64,000 nucleotides of DNA, taken from the NCBI RefSeq assembly GCF_900109705.1, contig NZ_FOAI01000007.1, positions 1 through 64,000 of the forward strand. Direction: 5' to 3'. A model generated the notes under the pieces. It searched no databases, was not told the DNA's origin, and was given only the letters and a program-made list of their open reading frames with translations. Position 1 is the stretch's first letter; each line of letters starts with the position of its first letter. The position numbers and the translations under genes were made by a program. Below, piece after piece: positions 44,433 through 52,999 of this stretch. This DNA comes from Roseivivax marinus (GTDB lineage Bacteria > Pseudomonadota > Alphaproteobacteria > Rhodobacterales > Rhodobacteraceae).

Positions 44433-44558
44433 GGTCCGGCGGGGACTGCGGCACTGCCGCACGTCTCTGTCGCCAACCTGTCCGCTGCCTGCCGCCGGCG
44501 CTTGCCGAACGCGCGGCGGCGCTGTTCAAGTGACCCCGGACACGGGCGGGGTGACGAC

Positions 44559-45893
44559 ATGAGCGGCGGCAAACGGCGGCGGATCTGGGGCTGGTTCTTC
44601 TTCGACTGGGCCAGCCAGCCCTACAACACCCTTCTCATCACCTTCATATTCGCACCCTACGTGCAGGAATTGCTAGGCGATGGCAGCGCCGCCCAGACCG
44701 CCTGGGCCACCGGGATCGCTCTGGCGGGCGTGGTGATCGCGCTGCTGGCGCCGCTTCTGGGGGCCATGGCCGACACCGGCGGCAACCGGTTGAGGTGGAT
44801 CTGGCTGTTCTCTGCGCTCTACGTGGCGGGCTCGGGGATGTTGTGGTTCGCCGAGCCGGGCGACTTCGACCTCTGGCGGACGTTGTTCTTCTTCGCCATT
44901 GGCCTGATCGGGATGGAGTTCGCGACGATCTTCACGAACGCCATGCTGCCCGACCTCGGCAGCCGCGAGGAGATCGGGCGCATCTCGGGGAACGGTTGGG
45001 CCTTCGGTTACGTGGGCGGGCTGGTGACGCTGGTGCTGATGCTGGTCTTCTTCGCAGAGAGCGGCGACACCGGCACCACCTTCGTCGGCCTCGACCCGGC
45101 CTTCGGTCTGAATCCCGAGACACGGGAAGGCACGCGGTTCGTCGGGCCGCTGACGGCATTGTGGTATGCCGTGTTCATGATCCCCTTCTTCCTGTGGGTG
45201 CGCGATCCGCGCAGCCCGCGCGCGCCGCGCGGCGCCGTGCGCGCGGCGCTTCTCCAGCTGCGCAGCACCCTGCGCGAGCTGCCGCAGACCCCGTCGCTGC
45301 TGGCCTACCTCGCCTCGTCGATGTTCTACCGCGACGCGCTGAACGGGATGTATGCCTTCGGCGGAATCTACGCCTCGGGCGTGCTGGGCTGGTCGGTGGT
45401 CGACACCGGCATCTTCGGCATCCTCGCCATCGTCTCGGGCGCGCTGTTCGCATGGCTCGGCGGCATGGCGGATGCGCGCTTCGGTCCCCGGCCGGTGATC
45501 GTTGCCTGCATCCTCGCGCTCACGGCGGTGGCGATCTCGATCGTCATGGTCAGCCGCGAGAGCCTGTTCCTGATCCCGCTGGCCGAGGGCTCGTCCGCCC
45601 CCGACATCGCCTTCTACGTCTTCGGCGCGACCATCGGCGCAGCGGGCGGAGCGCTGCAATCGGCGTCGCGCACGATGATGGTGCGTCAGGCCCGCAGCGA
45701 TCGCATGACCGAGGGGTTCGGCCTCTATGCACTGGCGGGCAAGGCAACCTCGTTCCTCGCCCCGGCGCTGATCGCGCTGGTCACGTGGGCGTCGGGCTCG
45801 CAGCAGGTCGGGGTGTCTCCGCTCATTCTTCTTTTCGCGGTGGGGCTCGGTCTGCTACTCTGGGTCAAACCCGACGGAGATCGAGCAGCATGA
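44559..45893 (+). CDS. MFS transporter, UMF1 (Atg22-like) family
   Basis: The 444-residue membrane protein has about 11-12 helices and the UMF1 opening IWGWFFFDWASQPYNTLLITFIF, followed by AMADTGGNRLRW and GWAFGYVGG. Family members are linked to amino-acid or peptide efflux (yeast vacuolar Atg22), but bacterial substrates are mostly unknown. The ATG at 44559 follows a GGGGTGAC region; an in-frame TTG at 44502 is upstream. The stop overlaps the mepA start (ATGA). Confidence 0.88.
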   Translation: MSGGKRRRIWGWFFFDWASQPYNTLLITFIFAPYVQELLGDGSAAQTAWATGIALAGVVIALLAPLLGAMADTGGNRLRWIWLFSALYVAGSGMLWFAEPGDFDLWRTLFFFAIGLIGMEFATIFTNAMLPDLGSREEIGRISGNGWAFGYVGGLVTLVLMLVFFAESGDTGTTFVGLDPAFGLNPETREGTRFVGPLTALWYAVFMIPFFLWVRDPRSPRAPRGAVRAALLQLRSTLRELPQTPSLLAYLASSMFYRDALNGMYAFGGIYASGVLGWSVVDTGIFGILAIVSGALFAWLGGMADARFGPRPVIVACILALTAVAISIVMVSRESLFLIPLAEGSSAPDIAFYVFGATIGAAGGALQSASRTMMVRQARSDRMTEGFGLYALAGKATSFLAPALIALVTWASGSQQVGVSPLILLFAVGLGLLLWVKPDGDRAA

Positions 45894-46828
45894 TCCGCCC
45901 CATCCTGACCGCCACGCTCGCGCTGGCGCTCGCCGCCTGCGGCGGGTCCAACCGGTCCGCGAACCTCGACGCCGCCACCAGCGGCATGCCTCCGGCGACG
46001 GCACAGCCCGTCTCGGCCGTGATCTCGTCCAAGAGCGCCAAGCAGCTCTTCGGGTACGAGGCCACGGCGTCCGCGCAGCGCTCGGAGCCGCTGGGCTTCT
46101 ATTCCAAGGGCTGCGCGGCCGGCAACGTGCAGCTGCCCGAGACCGGACCGACCTGGCAGGCCATGCGCCTGTCGCGGAACCGCAACTGGGCGCAGCCGAT
46201 CACCGTCGACTTCATTCAGGACCTGTCGCGTTTCGCCGCCCAGCAGCCGGGCTGGGCCGGGCTTTACGTTGGCGACCTGAGCCAGCCCAAGGGCGGGCCG
46301 ATGCTGACCGGTCACGCGAGCCACCAGATCGGCCTCGACGCCGACATCTGGATGCTCCCGCCGCAACGGCTGAACCTGTCGACCGCCGAGCGCGAGTCGA
46401 TCTCCTCGATCTCCATGCGTCGCACCCGCGGCGCCTACGTGAACTCGAGCTGGACGCAGCAGCATCACGAGATACTCAAGCGCGCGGCCTCCGATCCGCG
46501 GGTCGAGCGGATCTTCGTCTTCCCCGGTGCCAAGGTGCAGATGTGCGACGACGAAACCGGCGACCGCGCTTATCTGCGCAAGATCCGTCCGTGGTACGGG
46601 CATCACTACCATTTCCACGTCAGGCTTTCGTGTCCCGAGGGCGCGACCAACTGCGTGGCGCAAGACCCGGTGCCGCCGGGCGACGGCTGTGCCGATGCGC
46701 GCGCCTGGCAAAACAACATCCTGAACCCGCCGCCGCCCGATCCGAACGCGCCGGCTCCGACGCCCAAGCGTGACCTGACCCTCGCAGACCTTCCCGCGCA
46801 ATGCTCCGGCGTTCTGGCCTCGCGCTGA
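45890..46828 (+). CDS. mepA: penicillin-insensitive murein endopeptidase MepA
   Basis: This 312-residue LAS-type zinc peptidase cleaves D-Ala-meso-DAP cross-links in peptidoglycan. It carries a lipobox-like LAAC after a short signal (Cys17), so it may be lipid-anchored. Metal-site motifs are [14 protein letters not shown] and HHYHFHVR. Conserved Cys (KGCAAG, QMCDD, LSCPEG, NCVAQ, GDGCADA) suggest disulfides. The C-terminus is Pro-rich. It overlaps the upstream MFS stop and the following esterase start. Confidence 0.93.
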   Translation: MIRPILTATLALALAACGGSNRSANLDAATSGMPPATAQPVSAVISSKSAKQLFGYEATASAQRSEPLGFYSKGCAAGNVQLPETGPTWQAMRLSRNRNWAQPITVDFIQDLSRFAAQQPGWAGLYVGDLSQPKGGPMLTGHASHQIGLDADIWMLPPQRLNLSTAERESISSISMRRTRGAYVNSSWTQQHHEILKRAASDPRVERIFVFPGAKVQMCDDETGDRAYLRKIRPWYGHHYHFHVRLSCPEGATNCVAQDPVPPGDGCADARAWQNNILNPPPPDPNAPAPTPKRDLTLADLPAQCSGVLASR

Positions 46829-47691
46829 GCGCGGGCCTCGTTGTCGTCCTTGCGCTGTCGTCCTCCGCCGCTCCGACCGGCGAGGCCGAGCTTGTGTCGA
46901 CGCAGCGATGGTCCAGTGATCACGACGCGTTCGGCGGAATCTCGGGGCTCGACCTGTCGGCGGACGGGCGGCGGTTCATGGCCATCGGGGACCGCGGCAT
47001 CGTGTTTGCGGGGGAGTTCCGGCGCGACGCGGACGGCCGGATCGAGACCATCGCCAGAGGCCGCCTGCGTCGCCTGCGCGATGCCGAGGGCGCACCGCTG
47101 AAGCAGCAAGACGTCGACGCCGAGGGCCTCGCCTGGACCGAGGGCGGCCGCGCCTACGTGTCGTTCGAGGGAGATCACCGGGTCGCCCGGCTGGGCAAGG
47201 ACGACCGGACCACGCCGCTGCCCGGCCCGCCCGCCTTCGATGAGCTTCAGAGCAATTCCGGCCTCGAGGCGTTGGCGGTGGATGAGGCCGGCGCGGTCTA
47301 CGCCATCCCCGAACGGTCGGGGCAGGTGACGCGGCCGCTCCCGCTCTGGCGCTGGGACGGCACGGCATGGTCGGTCGCGGGCCGCGTGCCCCGGCGCGGG
47401 GGCTTCCTGCCGGTGGGTGCGGATTTCGGGCCGGACGGGCGCCTCTACCTGCTGGAGCGGGTCTTCACCGGCCTCGCCTTCCGCAGCCGCGTGCGGCGCT
47501 TCGCGCTGACCGAAGAGGGGCTCGCCGAAGAGACCACCCTGCTCGAGACCGCCGCCCACGTGCACGACAATCTCGAGGGGCTGTCGGTCTGGCGCGACCG
47601 GAGCGGCGCGATCCGCCTGACGATGGTGTCCGACGACAACTTCAACTTCCTCCAGCGCACCGAGGTCGTGGAGTATCGCGTCCGCCCCTGA
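46801..47691 (+). CDS. esterase-like activity of phytase family protein, exported
   Basis: The 296-residue protein has a signal peptide (to about residue 23) and the propeller-like phytase/esterase domain ([56 protein letters not shown]). The repeated Glu/Asp-Gly strands may bind metal ions. The start lies 28 nt inside mepA, so its expression is tied to mepA. The substrate is unknown. Confidence 0.8.
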   Translation: MLRRSGLALSAGLVVVLALSSSAAPTGEAELVSTQRWSSDHDAFGGISGLDLSADGRRFMAIGDRGIVFAGEFRRDADGRIETIARGRLRRLRDAEGAPLKQQDVDAEGLAWTEGGRAYVSFEGDHRVARLGKDDRTTPLPGPPAFDELQSNSGLEALAVDEAGAVYAIPERSGQVTRPLPLWRWDGTAWSVAGRVPRRGGFLPVGADFGPDGRLYLLERVFTGLAFRSRVRRFALTEEGLAEETTLLETAAHVHDNLEGLSVWRDRSGAIRLTMVSDDNFNFLQRTEVVEYRVRP

Positions 47692-47760
47692 GGCGCGCGG
47701 GACTTGCGTGACGGGCCTGCGGGCGCTATGGCCCGCGCTGTTCCGGGCATCGGCCCGGCA

Positions 47761-47791
47761 CCAAGTCCCCGCCACCTTGCAAAAACGGGAA
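47761..47791 (+). promoter_or_regulatory. candidate preQ1-type riboswitch pseudoknot in the yhhQ leader
   Basis: The leader folds as an H-type pseudoknot. P1 is CAAG (47762-47765) with CTTG (47776-47779), P2 is CCCG (47768-47771) with CGGG (47786-47789), and loop 3 is CAAAAA (47780-47785). The A-rich third loop and the layout resemble class I preQ1 riboswitches. The 3' strand of P2 contains the GGGAAG ribosome-binding sequence 7 nt before the ATG of a queuosine-precursor transporter, so ligand binding could shut off translation. P1 is short (4 bp), hence moderate confidence. Confidence 0.45.
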
Positions 47792-47796
47792 GTCCC

Positions 47797-48426
47797 ATGA
47801 CCCGCGCCCATATCCCCGGCATTCTCGCGATGGCGATCGTCGTCGTCGCCTCGAACATCCTCGTGCAGTTCCTCCTCGGCCAGTGGCTGACATGGGGGGC
47901 CTTCACCTACCCGATCGCGTTCCTCGTCACCGACGTGATGAACCGTGTCTACGGCCCCGGCCCCGCCCGCAAGGTGGTGATCGCAGGCTTCGTCGTGGGT
48001 GTCGTCTGCTCGTTCATCGGCACGCAGATCATGGGCGAGTTCGGCCCTCTGGTGACCTTCCGCATCGCGCTGGCCTCGGGCGCGGCGTTCCTGACCGCGC
48101 AGCTTCTGGACGTGGCCATCTTCGACAGCCTCCGTGGTGGCCGCTGGTGGCGTGCGCCGCTGGCCTCGACGCTGGTCGGATCGTCGGTCGATACCGCGAT
48201 CTTCTTCACCGTGGCGTTCTCGGGCGCGCTGACCTTTCTCGAGCCGTCGAACGATGTGAGCTGGGCCGGCGAAGCGCTGCCGCTTCTGGGGGTCGGGCCG
48301 ACCGTGCCGCTCTGGGTGTCGCTGGGCTTTGCGGACTGGCTGGTAAAGCTGTCGCTGGCGCTGCTGGCGCTGGTGCCGTTCCGTGTGATCGTCTCTTGGG
48401 CACAATCCCGGCAAATCGCGGCCTGA
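47797..48426 (+). CDS. yhhQ: queuosine precursor transporter, VUT/YhhQ family (DUF165)
   Basis: The 209-residue membrane protein has six predicted helices and the DUF165 pattern (ASNILVQFLLGQWLTWGAFTYP, FLVTDVMNRVYGPGPARKVV, SSVDTAIFFTVAFSG). Members take up queuosine precursors such as preQ0 and preQ1. The leader immediately before the ATG can form a preQ1-like pseudoknot that covers the ribosome-binding site, which agrees with this role. The next gene downstream is the short ORF with the very strong Shine-Dalgarno sequence. Confidence 0.88.
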   Translation: MTRAHIPGILAMAIVVVASNILVQFLLGQWLTWGAFTYPIAFLVTDVMNRVYGPGPARKVVIAGFVVGVVCSFIGTQIMGEFGPLVTFRIALASGAAFLTAQLLDVAIFDSLRGGRWWRAPLASTLVGSSVDTAIFFTVAFSGALTFLEPSNDVSWAGEALPLLGVGPTVPLWVSLGFADWLVKLSLALLALVPFRVIVSWAQSRQIAA

Positions 48427-48489
48427 GCACGAATCTTCATTTGACGACAAGGAATTCCGTGCCAACCTCAAACTTGCGTTTTCAACAGC

Positions 48490-48505
48490 AGAAAGGAGGT
48501 GATCC
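48490..48505 (+). promoter_or_regulatory. 16-nt perfect anti-16S Shine-Dalgarno sequence
   Basis: AGAAAGGAGGTGATCC is the full complement of the alphaproteobacterial 16S rRNA 3' end (GGATCACCTCCTTTCT), far longer than any other ribosome-binding site in the window. It ends one base before a GTG codon. A CCTCCT segment with a nearby GATC, 114 nt further on (48610-48623), could pair back to it. Confidence 0.85.
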
Positions 48506-48506
48506 A

Positions 48507-48563
48507 GTGTCGAGAGAAGCATTGGAGAAAGGTGTCGGAACAGCATGGAGGATTGCCGGCTAG
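48507..48563 (+). CDS. 18-residue ORF behind the extended Shine-Dalgarno
   Basis: GTG at 48507 opens MSREALEKGVGTAWRIAG and stops at TAG. The start lies one base from a 16-nt perfect Shine-Dalgarno, which makes translation very likely if the RNA is made. No family was recognised. It could be a leader peptide, a sensor of initiation or ribosome state, or merely the translated part of a small regulatory RNA. A terminator follows at 48634, giving a self-contained unit between yhhQ and arfB. Confidence 0.55.
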   Translation: MSREALEKGVGTAWRIAG

Positions 48564-48609
48564 GGCAGCCCCTGACCGGATAATGGTCCATGTTGGCGGA
48601 TGTCTAACC

Positions 48610-48623
48610 GATCCCCGCCTCCT
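48610..48623 (+). other. anti-Shine-Dalgarno-like segment downstream of the 18-codon ORF
   Basis: GATCCCCGCCTCCT resembles the 16S 3' tail (GGATCACCTCCT). CCTCCT (48618-48623) can pair with AGGAGG at 48494-48499, and GATC (48610-48613) with GATC at 48501-48504. The pairing would enclose the ORF and hide its ribosome-binding site. Confidence 0.5.
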
Positions 48624-48633
48624 AATTCTCGAA

Positions 48634-48664
48634 GGGTCGCCCATGCTCCGGGCGGCCCTTTTCA
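48634..48664 (+). terminator. intrinsic terminator after the 18-codon ORF
   Basis: GGGTCGCCC (48634-48642) pairs with GGGCGGCCC (48650-48658), including one G-U pair, and is followed directly by TTTT. It is the clearest rho-independent terminator in the window and lies 76 nt before arfB. Confidence 0.85.
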
Positions 48665-48739
48665 TTTTCACCGTGCCCGGCGCGTCGCGGTGTCGTGGCA
48701 TCTGGCCAGAGAGCCGGGGCCGGACTAGGGTCCACCGCC

Positions 48740-49162
48740 ATGACGCTGCGCATCAATCACGCCATCGCCCTCGAGGACTGGGAAATCACCGAGCAGTTCG
48801 TGCGGTCCTCGGGGCCGGGCGGGCAGAACGTGAACAAGGTCTCGACCGCGGTCGAGCTGCGCTTCGAGGCCGAGCGGTCGCCGAACCTGCCGGGCCCGGT
48901 CAAGGCGCGGCTGCGGCGGCTGGCCGGTCGACGCGGGACCAAGGACGGCGCGCTGATCCTGCAGGTGGACGACACCCGCAGCCAGGCGCGCAACCGTGAG
49001 ATCGCCCGGGACCGGCTGGCCGAGCTTGTGGCCAAGGCCTTGGAAAAGCCCAAGCGGCGCATTCCCACCAAGCCTACCCTGGGCTCCAAGCGGCGGCGGA
49101 TCGAGGGGAAGAAGGCGCGCGGGCAGGTGAAGGCGCTGCGCGGAAAGGTCGACCCGGACTGA
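48740..49162 (+). CDS. arfB: alternative ribosome-rescue factor ArfB (YaeJ)
   Basis: The 140-residue peptidyl-tRNA hydrolase has the release-factor catalytic loop GGQ (residues 27-29, SSGPGGQNVNKV). Its basic C-terminal tail (TKPTLGSKRRRIEGKKARGQ) enters the empty mRNA channel. ArfB frees ribosomes stalled on non-stop messages. It lies behind the short unit at 48.49-48.66 kb and is convergent with the MarR gene (15 nt apart). Confidence 0.95.
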   Translation: MTLRINHAIALEDWEITEQFVRSSGPGGQNVNKVSTAVELRFEAERSPNLPGPVKARLRRLAGRRGTKDGALILQVDDTRSQARNREIARDRLAELVAKALEKPKRRIPTKPTLGSKRRRIEGKKARGQVKALRGKVDPD

Positions 49163-49177
49163 GAGCCGCGCGGTCGC

Positions 49178-49699
49178 TCAGGCGCCGGCGGCGTCCCGCA
49201 CACGACCGAGAAGAGACAGCAGCTGCGCGCGTTCTTTGGCGTCGAGGTCACCGAAGAACTTGCGCTCGTGCTCGTCCGCGGCCTCCAGTGCCCGCTCGGC
49301 CAGCCGTTCCCCGGCACGCGTGGGCGTGAGGGCGTAGGCCCTGCGATCGGTGGGCACACGGGTCCGCAGAACGAGGCCGCGACTTTCGAGCTCGTCGAGT
49401 ATAGACACGAGGTTCGGACGCTCGATCGACAGCGCGTCGGCAAGCTGAGACTGGCGAAGTCCGGGGTGATCGACGATCACGACAAGGACCGACATGGTGA
49501 TGATCCGCAGGTCCAGGTCCTTGAGAACACGGGCAAGATCCGCTTGCACCAGGTTCGTGACCCGTCGCATGTGATAGCCGACGAGGCCCTGCAGCGCAGC
49601 GTCGTCCACCACCTCGTGCGTGTCGACCCGCGGGGCCGCGTCGGGCGCCGCTGCGAGCGCGGGAGCCGCGTTCTTGTTCGACGAACTTACCTGCGCCAT
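49178..49699 (-). CDS. MarR family transcriptional regulator
   Basis: The 173-residue winged-helix protein has an N-terminal Ala/Pro-rich extension of about 35 residues and a MarR domain (GYHMRRVTNLVQADLARVLKD; LRQSQLADALSIERPNLVSILDELESRGLVLRTRVPTDRRAYALTPTRAG). It follows the TRAP transporter operon on the same strand. In relatives such MarR genes control adjacent catabolic or TRAP genes, so a link with the TRAP system is plausible. An AT-rich upstream region (49886-49975) holds a likely promoter. Confidence 0.88.
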   Translation of the reverse strand: MAQVSSSNKNAAPALAAAPDAAPRVDTHEVVDDAALQGLVGYHMRRVTNLVQADLARVLKDLDLRIITMSVLVVIVDHPGLRQSQLADALSIERPNLVSILDELESRGLVLRTRVPTDRRAYALTPTRAGERLAERALEAADEHERKFFGDLDAKERAQLLSLLGRVRDAAGA

Positions 49700-49987
49700 G
49701 CTTCCAAACCAGCTCCCGTTTCGCGTTGCCGTCCGCACGGTCGGCCCGAATACGGCCGGTCCTGCGGCCCGTGCCGGTCCCGGTCGATGCGCGGCCGGGG
49801 TTGGGATCATGTCCCTTCCGCCCGGTTCCGCGCACGCTGATCGAGCCCTGCGCCACGGTATGGATCATCACGACCCGTTGAGGCGATGATTGCATACTAC
49901 AATGATTTCGCCCATCGGGATAATAGCGCAAAGTTTGGAAAAAGCCGCAAAGACGGATTTACGAAATTAGAACACCGGCTGGTTTCC
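49700..49987 (-). other. MarR-dctM intergenic region with AT-rich promoter-like stretch
   Basis: This 288-bp gap is GC-rich near the MarR start and strikingly AT-rich at 49886-49975. The latter holds TTGCATACTACAA (49890-49902), an imperfect TTG-N7-CAA palindrome of MarR-operator type, and a TATTAT on the reverse strand that could be a -10 for the marR gene. No ORF of note was found. Confidence 0.4.
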
Positions 49988-51301
49988 TCATGGGATCAGG
50001 AACAGCGTGATCGCCGGAAACAGGACCAGGATCACCACACGGACGATGTCCGAACCCACGAACCACATGACCGCCTTGTAGGTTTCGACCATCGGCGTCT
50101 CTCGATCCATCGAGTTGATGATGAAGAGGTTCATGCCCACGGGTGGCGTGATCAGTCCGACCTCGACAACGATCAGCACGAGGATGCCGAACCATATCGC
50201 CATGTGCTCGGTCGACATGCCGAAATCGAGCTGCGAGATCACCGGGAAGAAGATCGGGATCGTCAGCAGGATCATCGACAGGCTGTCCATGAGACAGCCG
50301 AACACGAGGTAGAACAGCAGGATGAGCGTGAGCACGGTCCACGGGCTGAAGCCCTGTCCGACGACCCAGGCCGACAATTCCTGCGGCACCTGGCTGAGGG
50401 CGAGGAACGAGTTGTAGAAACCCGCGCCCAGCACGATGAAGAAGATCATCGCGGTCGCGGTGGCCGTGGCGATGATGCTCTCGCGGAACACGCGCCATGT
50501 CAGGTTCCCCGACACCAGGGCCGCGAAGCCGGTGCCGGCGGCGCCCACTGCCGCGCCCTCGGTCGGGGTGAACCAGCCAAGGTAGATGCCGCCCACCACC
50601 AGCAGGAACACGATCAGCACCGGCCAGACATTGGCCAACGCGCGCCAGCGCTCGCCGTAGGGCATGGCCTCGCGGGTGCCCGCGCGATCCGGGTAGAGCC
50701 GCACGTAGATCGAGATCGCGATGATGTAGCCGACCGCCGCCAGCACCCCGGGCACGAAGGCCGCGAGGAAGAGCTTGGCGATGTTCTGCTCGGTCAGGAT
50801 CGCGTAGATCACGAGGATCACCGACGGCGGGATCAGGATTCCCAGCGTGCCGCCCGCGGCCAGTGTCGCCGTCGAAAAGCCCCCGTCGTAGCCGTAGCGC
50901 CGCAGCTCGGGCAGGGCCACGCGGGACATGGTGGCTGCGGTCGCCAGCGACGATCCGCAGATCGCGCCGAAGCCCGCGCAGGCGCCCACGGCGGCCATCG
51001 CGACGCCGCCCTTGCGGTGGCCAAGCCACGCTTCGGCGGCCTTGAAGAGCGACGTGGACATGCCCGACAGGGTTGCGAACTGTCCCATCAGAAGGAACAT
51101 CGGGATGATTGTCAGCGAGTAGCTCGAGAACGTGGTGTAGGTCTCGGACTTGAGCTTGGACATGAACATCGCCGGGGCGCCGATGGTCAGCCACAGCCCG
51201 CCGATCCCGCACAGCAGCATGGCAAGCCCGATGGGCGCGCGCATGAAGATCATCACCAGCAGAACGGGGAAGCTGGCGTAGCCCAGTTCGAGGCCGGTCA
51301 A
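49988..51301 (-). CDS. dctM: TRAP transporter large permease subunit DctM
   Basis: The 437-residue protein has about 12 transmembrane helices and the DctM family opening (SFPVLLVMIFMRAPIGLAMLLCG), plus AVGACAGFGAICGSSLATAATM, ILIPPSVILVIYAIL and ITPPVGMNLFIINSM. It provides the sodium-driven channel of the tripartite uptake system. It starts at a TTG overlapping the dctQ stop (TTGA). Third gene of the reverse operon dctP-dctQ-dctM; the transported acid is unknown. Confidence 0.92.
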   Translation of the reverse strand: MTGLELGYASFPVLLVMIFMRAPIGLAMLLCGIGGLWLTIGAPAMFMSKLKSETYTTFSSYSLTIIPMFLLMGQFATLSGMSTSLFKAAEAWLGHRKGGVAMAAVGACAGFGAICGSSLATAATMSRVALPELRRYGYDGGFSTATLAAGGTLGILIPPSVILVIYAILTEQNIAKLFLAAFVPGVLAAVGYIIAISIYVRLYPDRAGTREAMPYGERWRALANVWPVLIVFLLVVGGIYLGWFTPTEGAAVGAAGTGFAALVSGNLTWRVFRESIIATATATAMIFFIVLGAGFYNSFLALSQVPQELSAWVVGQGFSPWTVLTLILLFYLVFGCLMDSLSMILLTIPIFFPVISQLDFGMSTEHMAIWFGILVLIVVEVGLITPPVGMNLFIINSMDRETPMVETYKAVMWFVGSDIVRVVILVLFPAITLFLIP

Positions 51302-51882
51302 TGCTCCGCCTCCACTTCGTTCGGCAGCGGGGTGTATCCGGTGGCGACCCCGATGATCCGGGCGACCGCGCAGTAGATGCCGACGACCGAGGCCACCACG
51401 GCGCCCACGAGGCTGGCGGCGTAGGCCCACCAGACCGGGAACTGCAGCAGGAAGGTCGTCTCGCCGTAGCGCATCTTGTCACCCATCCCGACGAAAAGCC
51501 GCCAGGTGATGAGGACGATGGCCCCGGCCAGAACCACCTCCCAGAACGCGAGGATCGCGCGGTGGCCGCGTTCGGGCAGGGCCGAGGTGAACAGGTCGAC
51601 GGTCGCGTGCGCGCCGTAGAGCTGGCAGACCGGCAGGAACGCGAAGATGGCGAAGGCCACACCTGCCTCGACCAGCTCGAAATCGCCGTTGATCGGCCCG
51701 ACGCCGGTCGCGATCAGCCAGTCGGCAAGGCCGGGCGCCATCGAGGTCAGCGCGTCGGAATGACCAAGCGTGTTCAGACCGCGTCCCAGTACGCTGGCGC
51801 AGGTCAGGATCACGAGGAATGTCAGGACCAGCCCGCCGACGATTGCGGCGATACGGGCAAGCCGTTCTATCGAACGTTGCAT
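51298..51882 (-). CDS. dctQ: TRAP transporter small permease subunit DctQ
   Basis: The 194-residue four-helix membrane protein of the DctQ family (IVGGLVLTFLVILTCASVLGRG at helix 1; FLPVCQLYGAHATVDLFTSALP). It bridges binding protein and large permease. It carries an extra loop (residues 45-70) beyond the typical length of about 165. Its stop overlaps the dctM TTG. A gap of 88 bp separates it from dctP. Confidence 0.88.
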   Translation of the reverse strand: MQRSIERLARIAAIVGGLVLTFLVILTCASVLGRGLNTLGHSDALTSMAPGLADWLIATGVGPINGDFELVEAGVAFAIFAFLPVCQLYGAHATVDLFTSALPERGHRAILAFWEVVLAGAIVLITWRLFVGMGDKMRYGETTFLLQFPVWWAYAASLVGAVVASVVGIYCAVARIIGVATGYTPLPNEVEAEH

Positions 51883-51970
51883 GAGGGTGTCGTCTTCGTC
51901 GTCGGGGTGCGGGTCAGGGGACGGCGGAAAGGTGCGGCGGCGCGCCGGAACGCGCCGCCGCCGGGGCGGA

Positions 51971-52999
51971 TCACTCTGCCGCGTATTCTTCGGTCAGCTC
52001 CTGGGCGCGGTCGAACAGCGCCTGGCCGTCCATGCCGCGCTCGTCCATCTCGGCGATCCAGGCGTCGATGGTGGGTTCGGCCGCGGCCTCCCACTCGGCG
52101 ACCTGCTCGTCGCCGAGCTCGATGATGTTGTTGCCGGCCTCGACCGCGGCTTCCCGTGCCGGGCCGTCCGAGGCCGCCTGCGTTTTGCCCGCGAACCCCG
52201 AGAACTCGAGCCCCGAGTTGTCGTCGATGACCTTCTTCAGATCGTCGGGGAGGCTGTCGTAGGTGTTCTGGTTCATCGCGAAGATGAAGGACGTGGTGTA
52301 AAGCATCTCGTCGCCGAACTCGGTGTGGTTCTGCACCAGCTCGGGGATCCGCAACGCACTCGTCACCTCCCACGGGATCACCGCGCCGTCGACCACACCC
52401 TTCGACAGCGCCTCGGGAATCGCCGGGACGGGCATACCCACGGGGGTCGCGCCGAGACGTTCGAACATCATGTTCGTGGTCCGCGTGGGCGCGCGCAGCT
52501 TGACGCCGTTGAGGTCGTCCACGGTCTCGATCGGGTTCTTGGAGTGGATCACGCCCGGCCCGTGGACCCACGCGGCTAGCAGCTTGAAGTCGGCGAAATC
52601 CTCGTCGACCATCTCTTCCTGAGCCAGCGTCCAGAACGCCTTGGACGTCGCTTCGGCGTTCGACACGGTGAACGGCAGCTCGAACACCTCGGCGCGGGGG
52701 AACCGGCCGGGGGTATAGCCCGCGACGGTCCAGATCACGTCGGCCACGCCGTCGATCACCTGGTCCACCAGCTGCGGCGGCGTTCCGCCAAGCTGCATCG
52801 ACGGGTAGTGCTGGACGGCGATGCGGCCGTCGGACGCTTCCTCGATCCGCTGCTTCCAGACCTCTAGAACGTGCTGGGGCACGTTGGCCTGAAGCGGCAG
52901 GAACTGGTGCATCCGCAGCGTCACTTCCTGAGCGGTGGCAGTGGTGCCGAGGCAAACCAGTGCGGCCGCAACGGCCGCGAATCCTCTGCGCGTGAACAT
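51971..52999 (-). CDS. dctP: TRAP transporter substrate-binding protein DctP
   Basis: The 342-residue exported protein (signal peptide to ATAQ, residue 23) has the DctP fold (VTLRMHQFLPLQANVPQHVLEVW; GSRG-free core with a NGVKLRAPTRTTNMMFERLGATPVGMP ligand segment and Arg at the carboxylate-binding position). It captures a carboxylated solute for DctQM. The first gene of the operon; a 14-bp palindromic operator lies 151 bp upstream (53150-53163). Confidence 0.92.
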   Translation of the reverse strand: MFTRRGFAAVAAALVCLGTTATAQEVTLRMHQFLPLQANVPQHVLEVWKQRIEEASDGRIAVQHYPSMQLGGTPPQLVDQVIDGVADVIWTVAGYTPGRFPRAEVFELPFTVSNAEATSKAFWTLAQEEMVDEDFADFKLLAAWVHGPGVIHSKNPIETVDDLNGVKLRAPTRTTNMMFERLGATPVGMPVPAIPEALSKGVVDGAVIPWEVTSALRIPELVQNHTEFGDEMLYTTSFIFAMNQNTYDSLPDDLKKVIDDNSGLEFSGFAGKTQAASDGPAREAAVEAGNNIIELGDEQVAEWEAAAEPTIDAWIAEMDERGMDGQALFDRAQELTEEYAAE

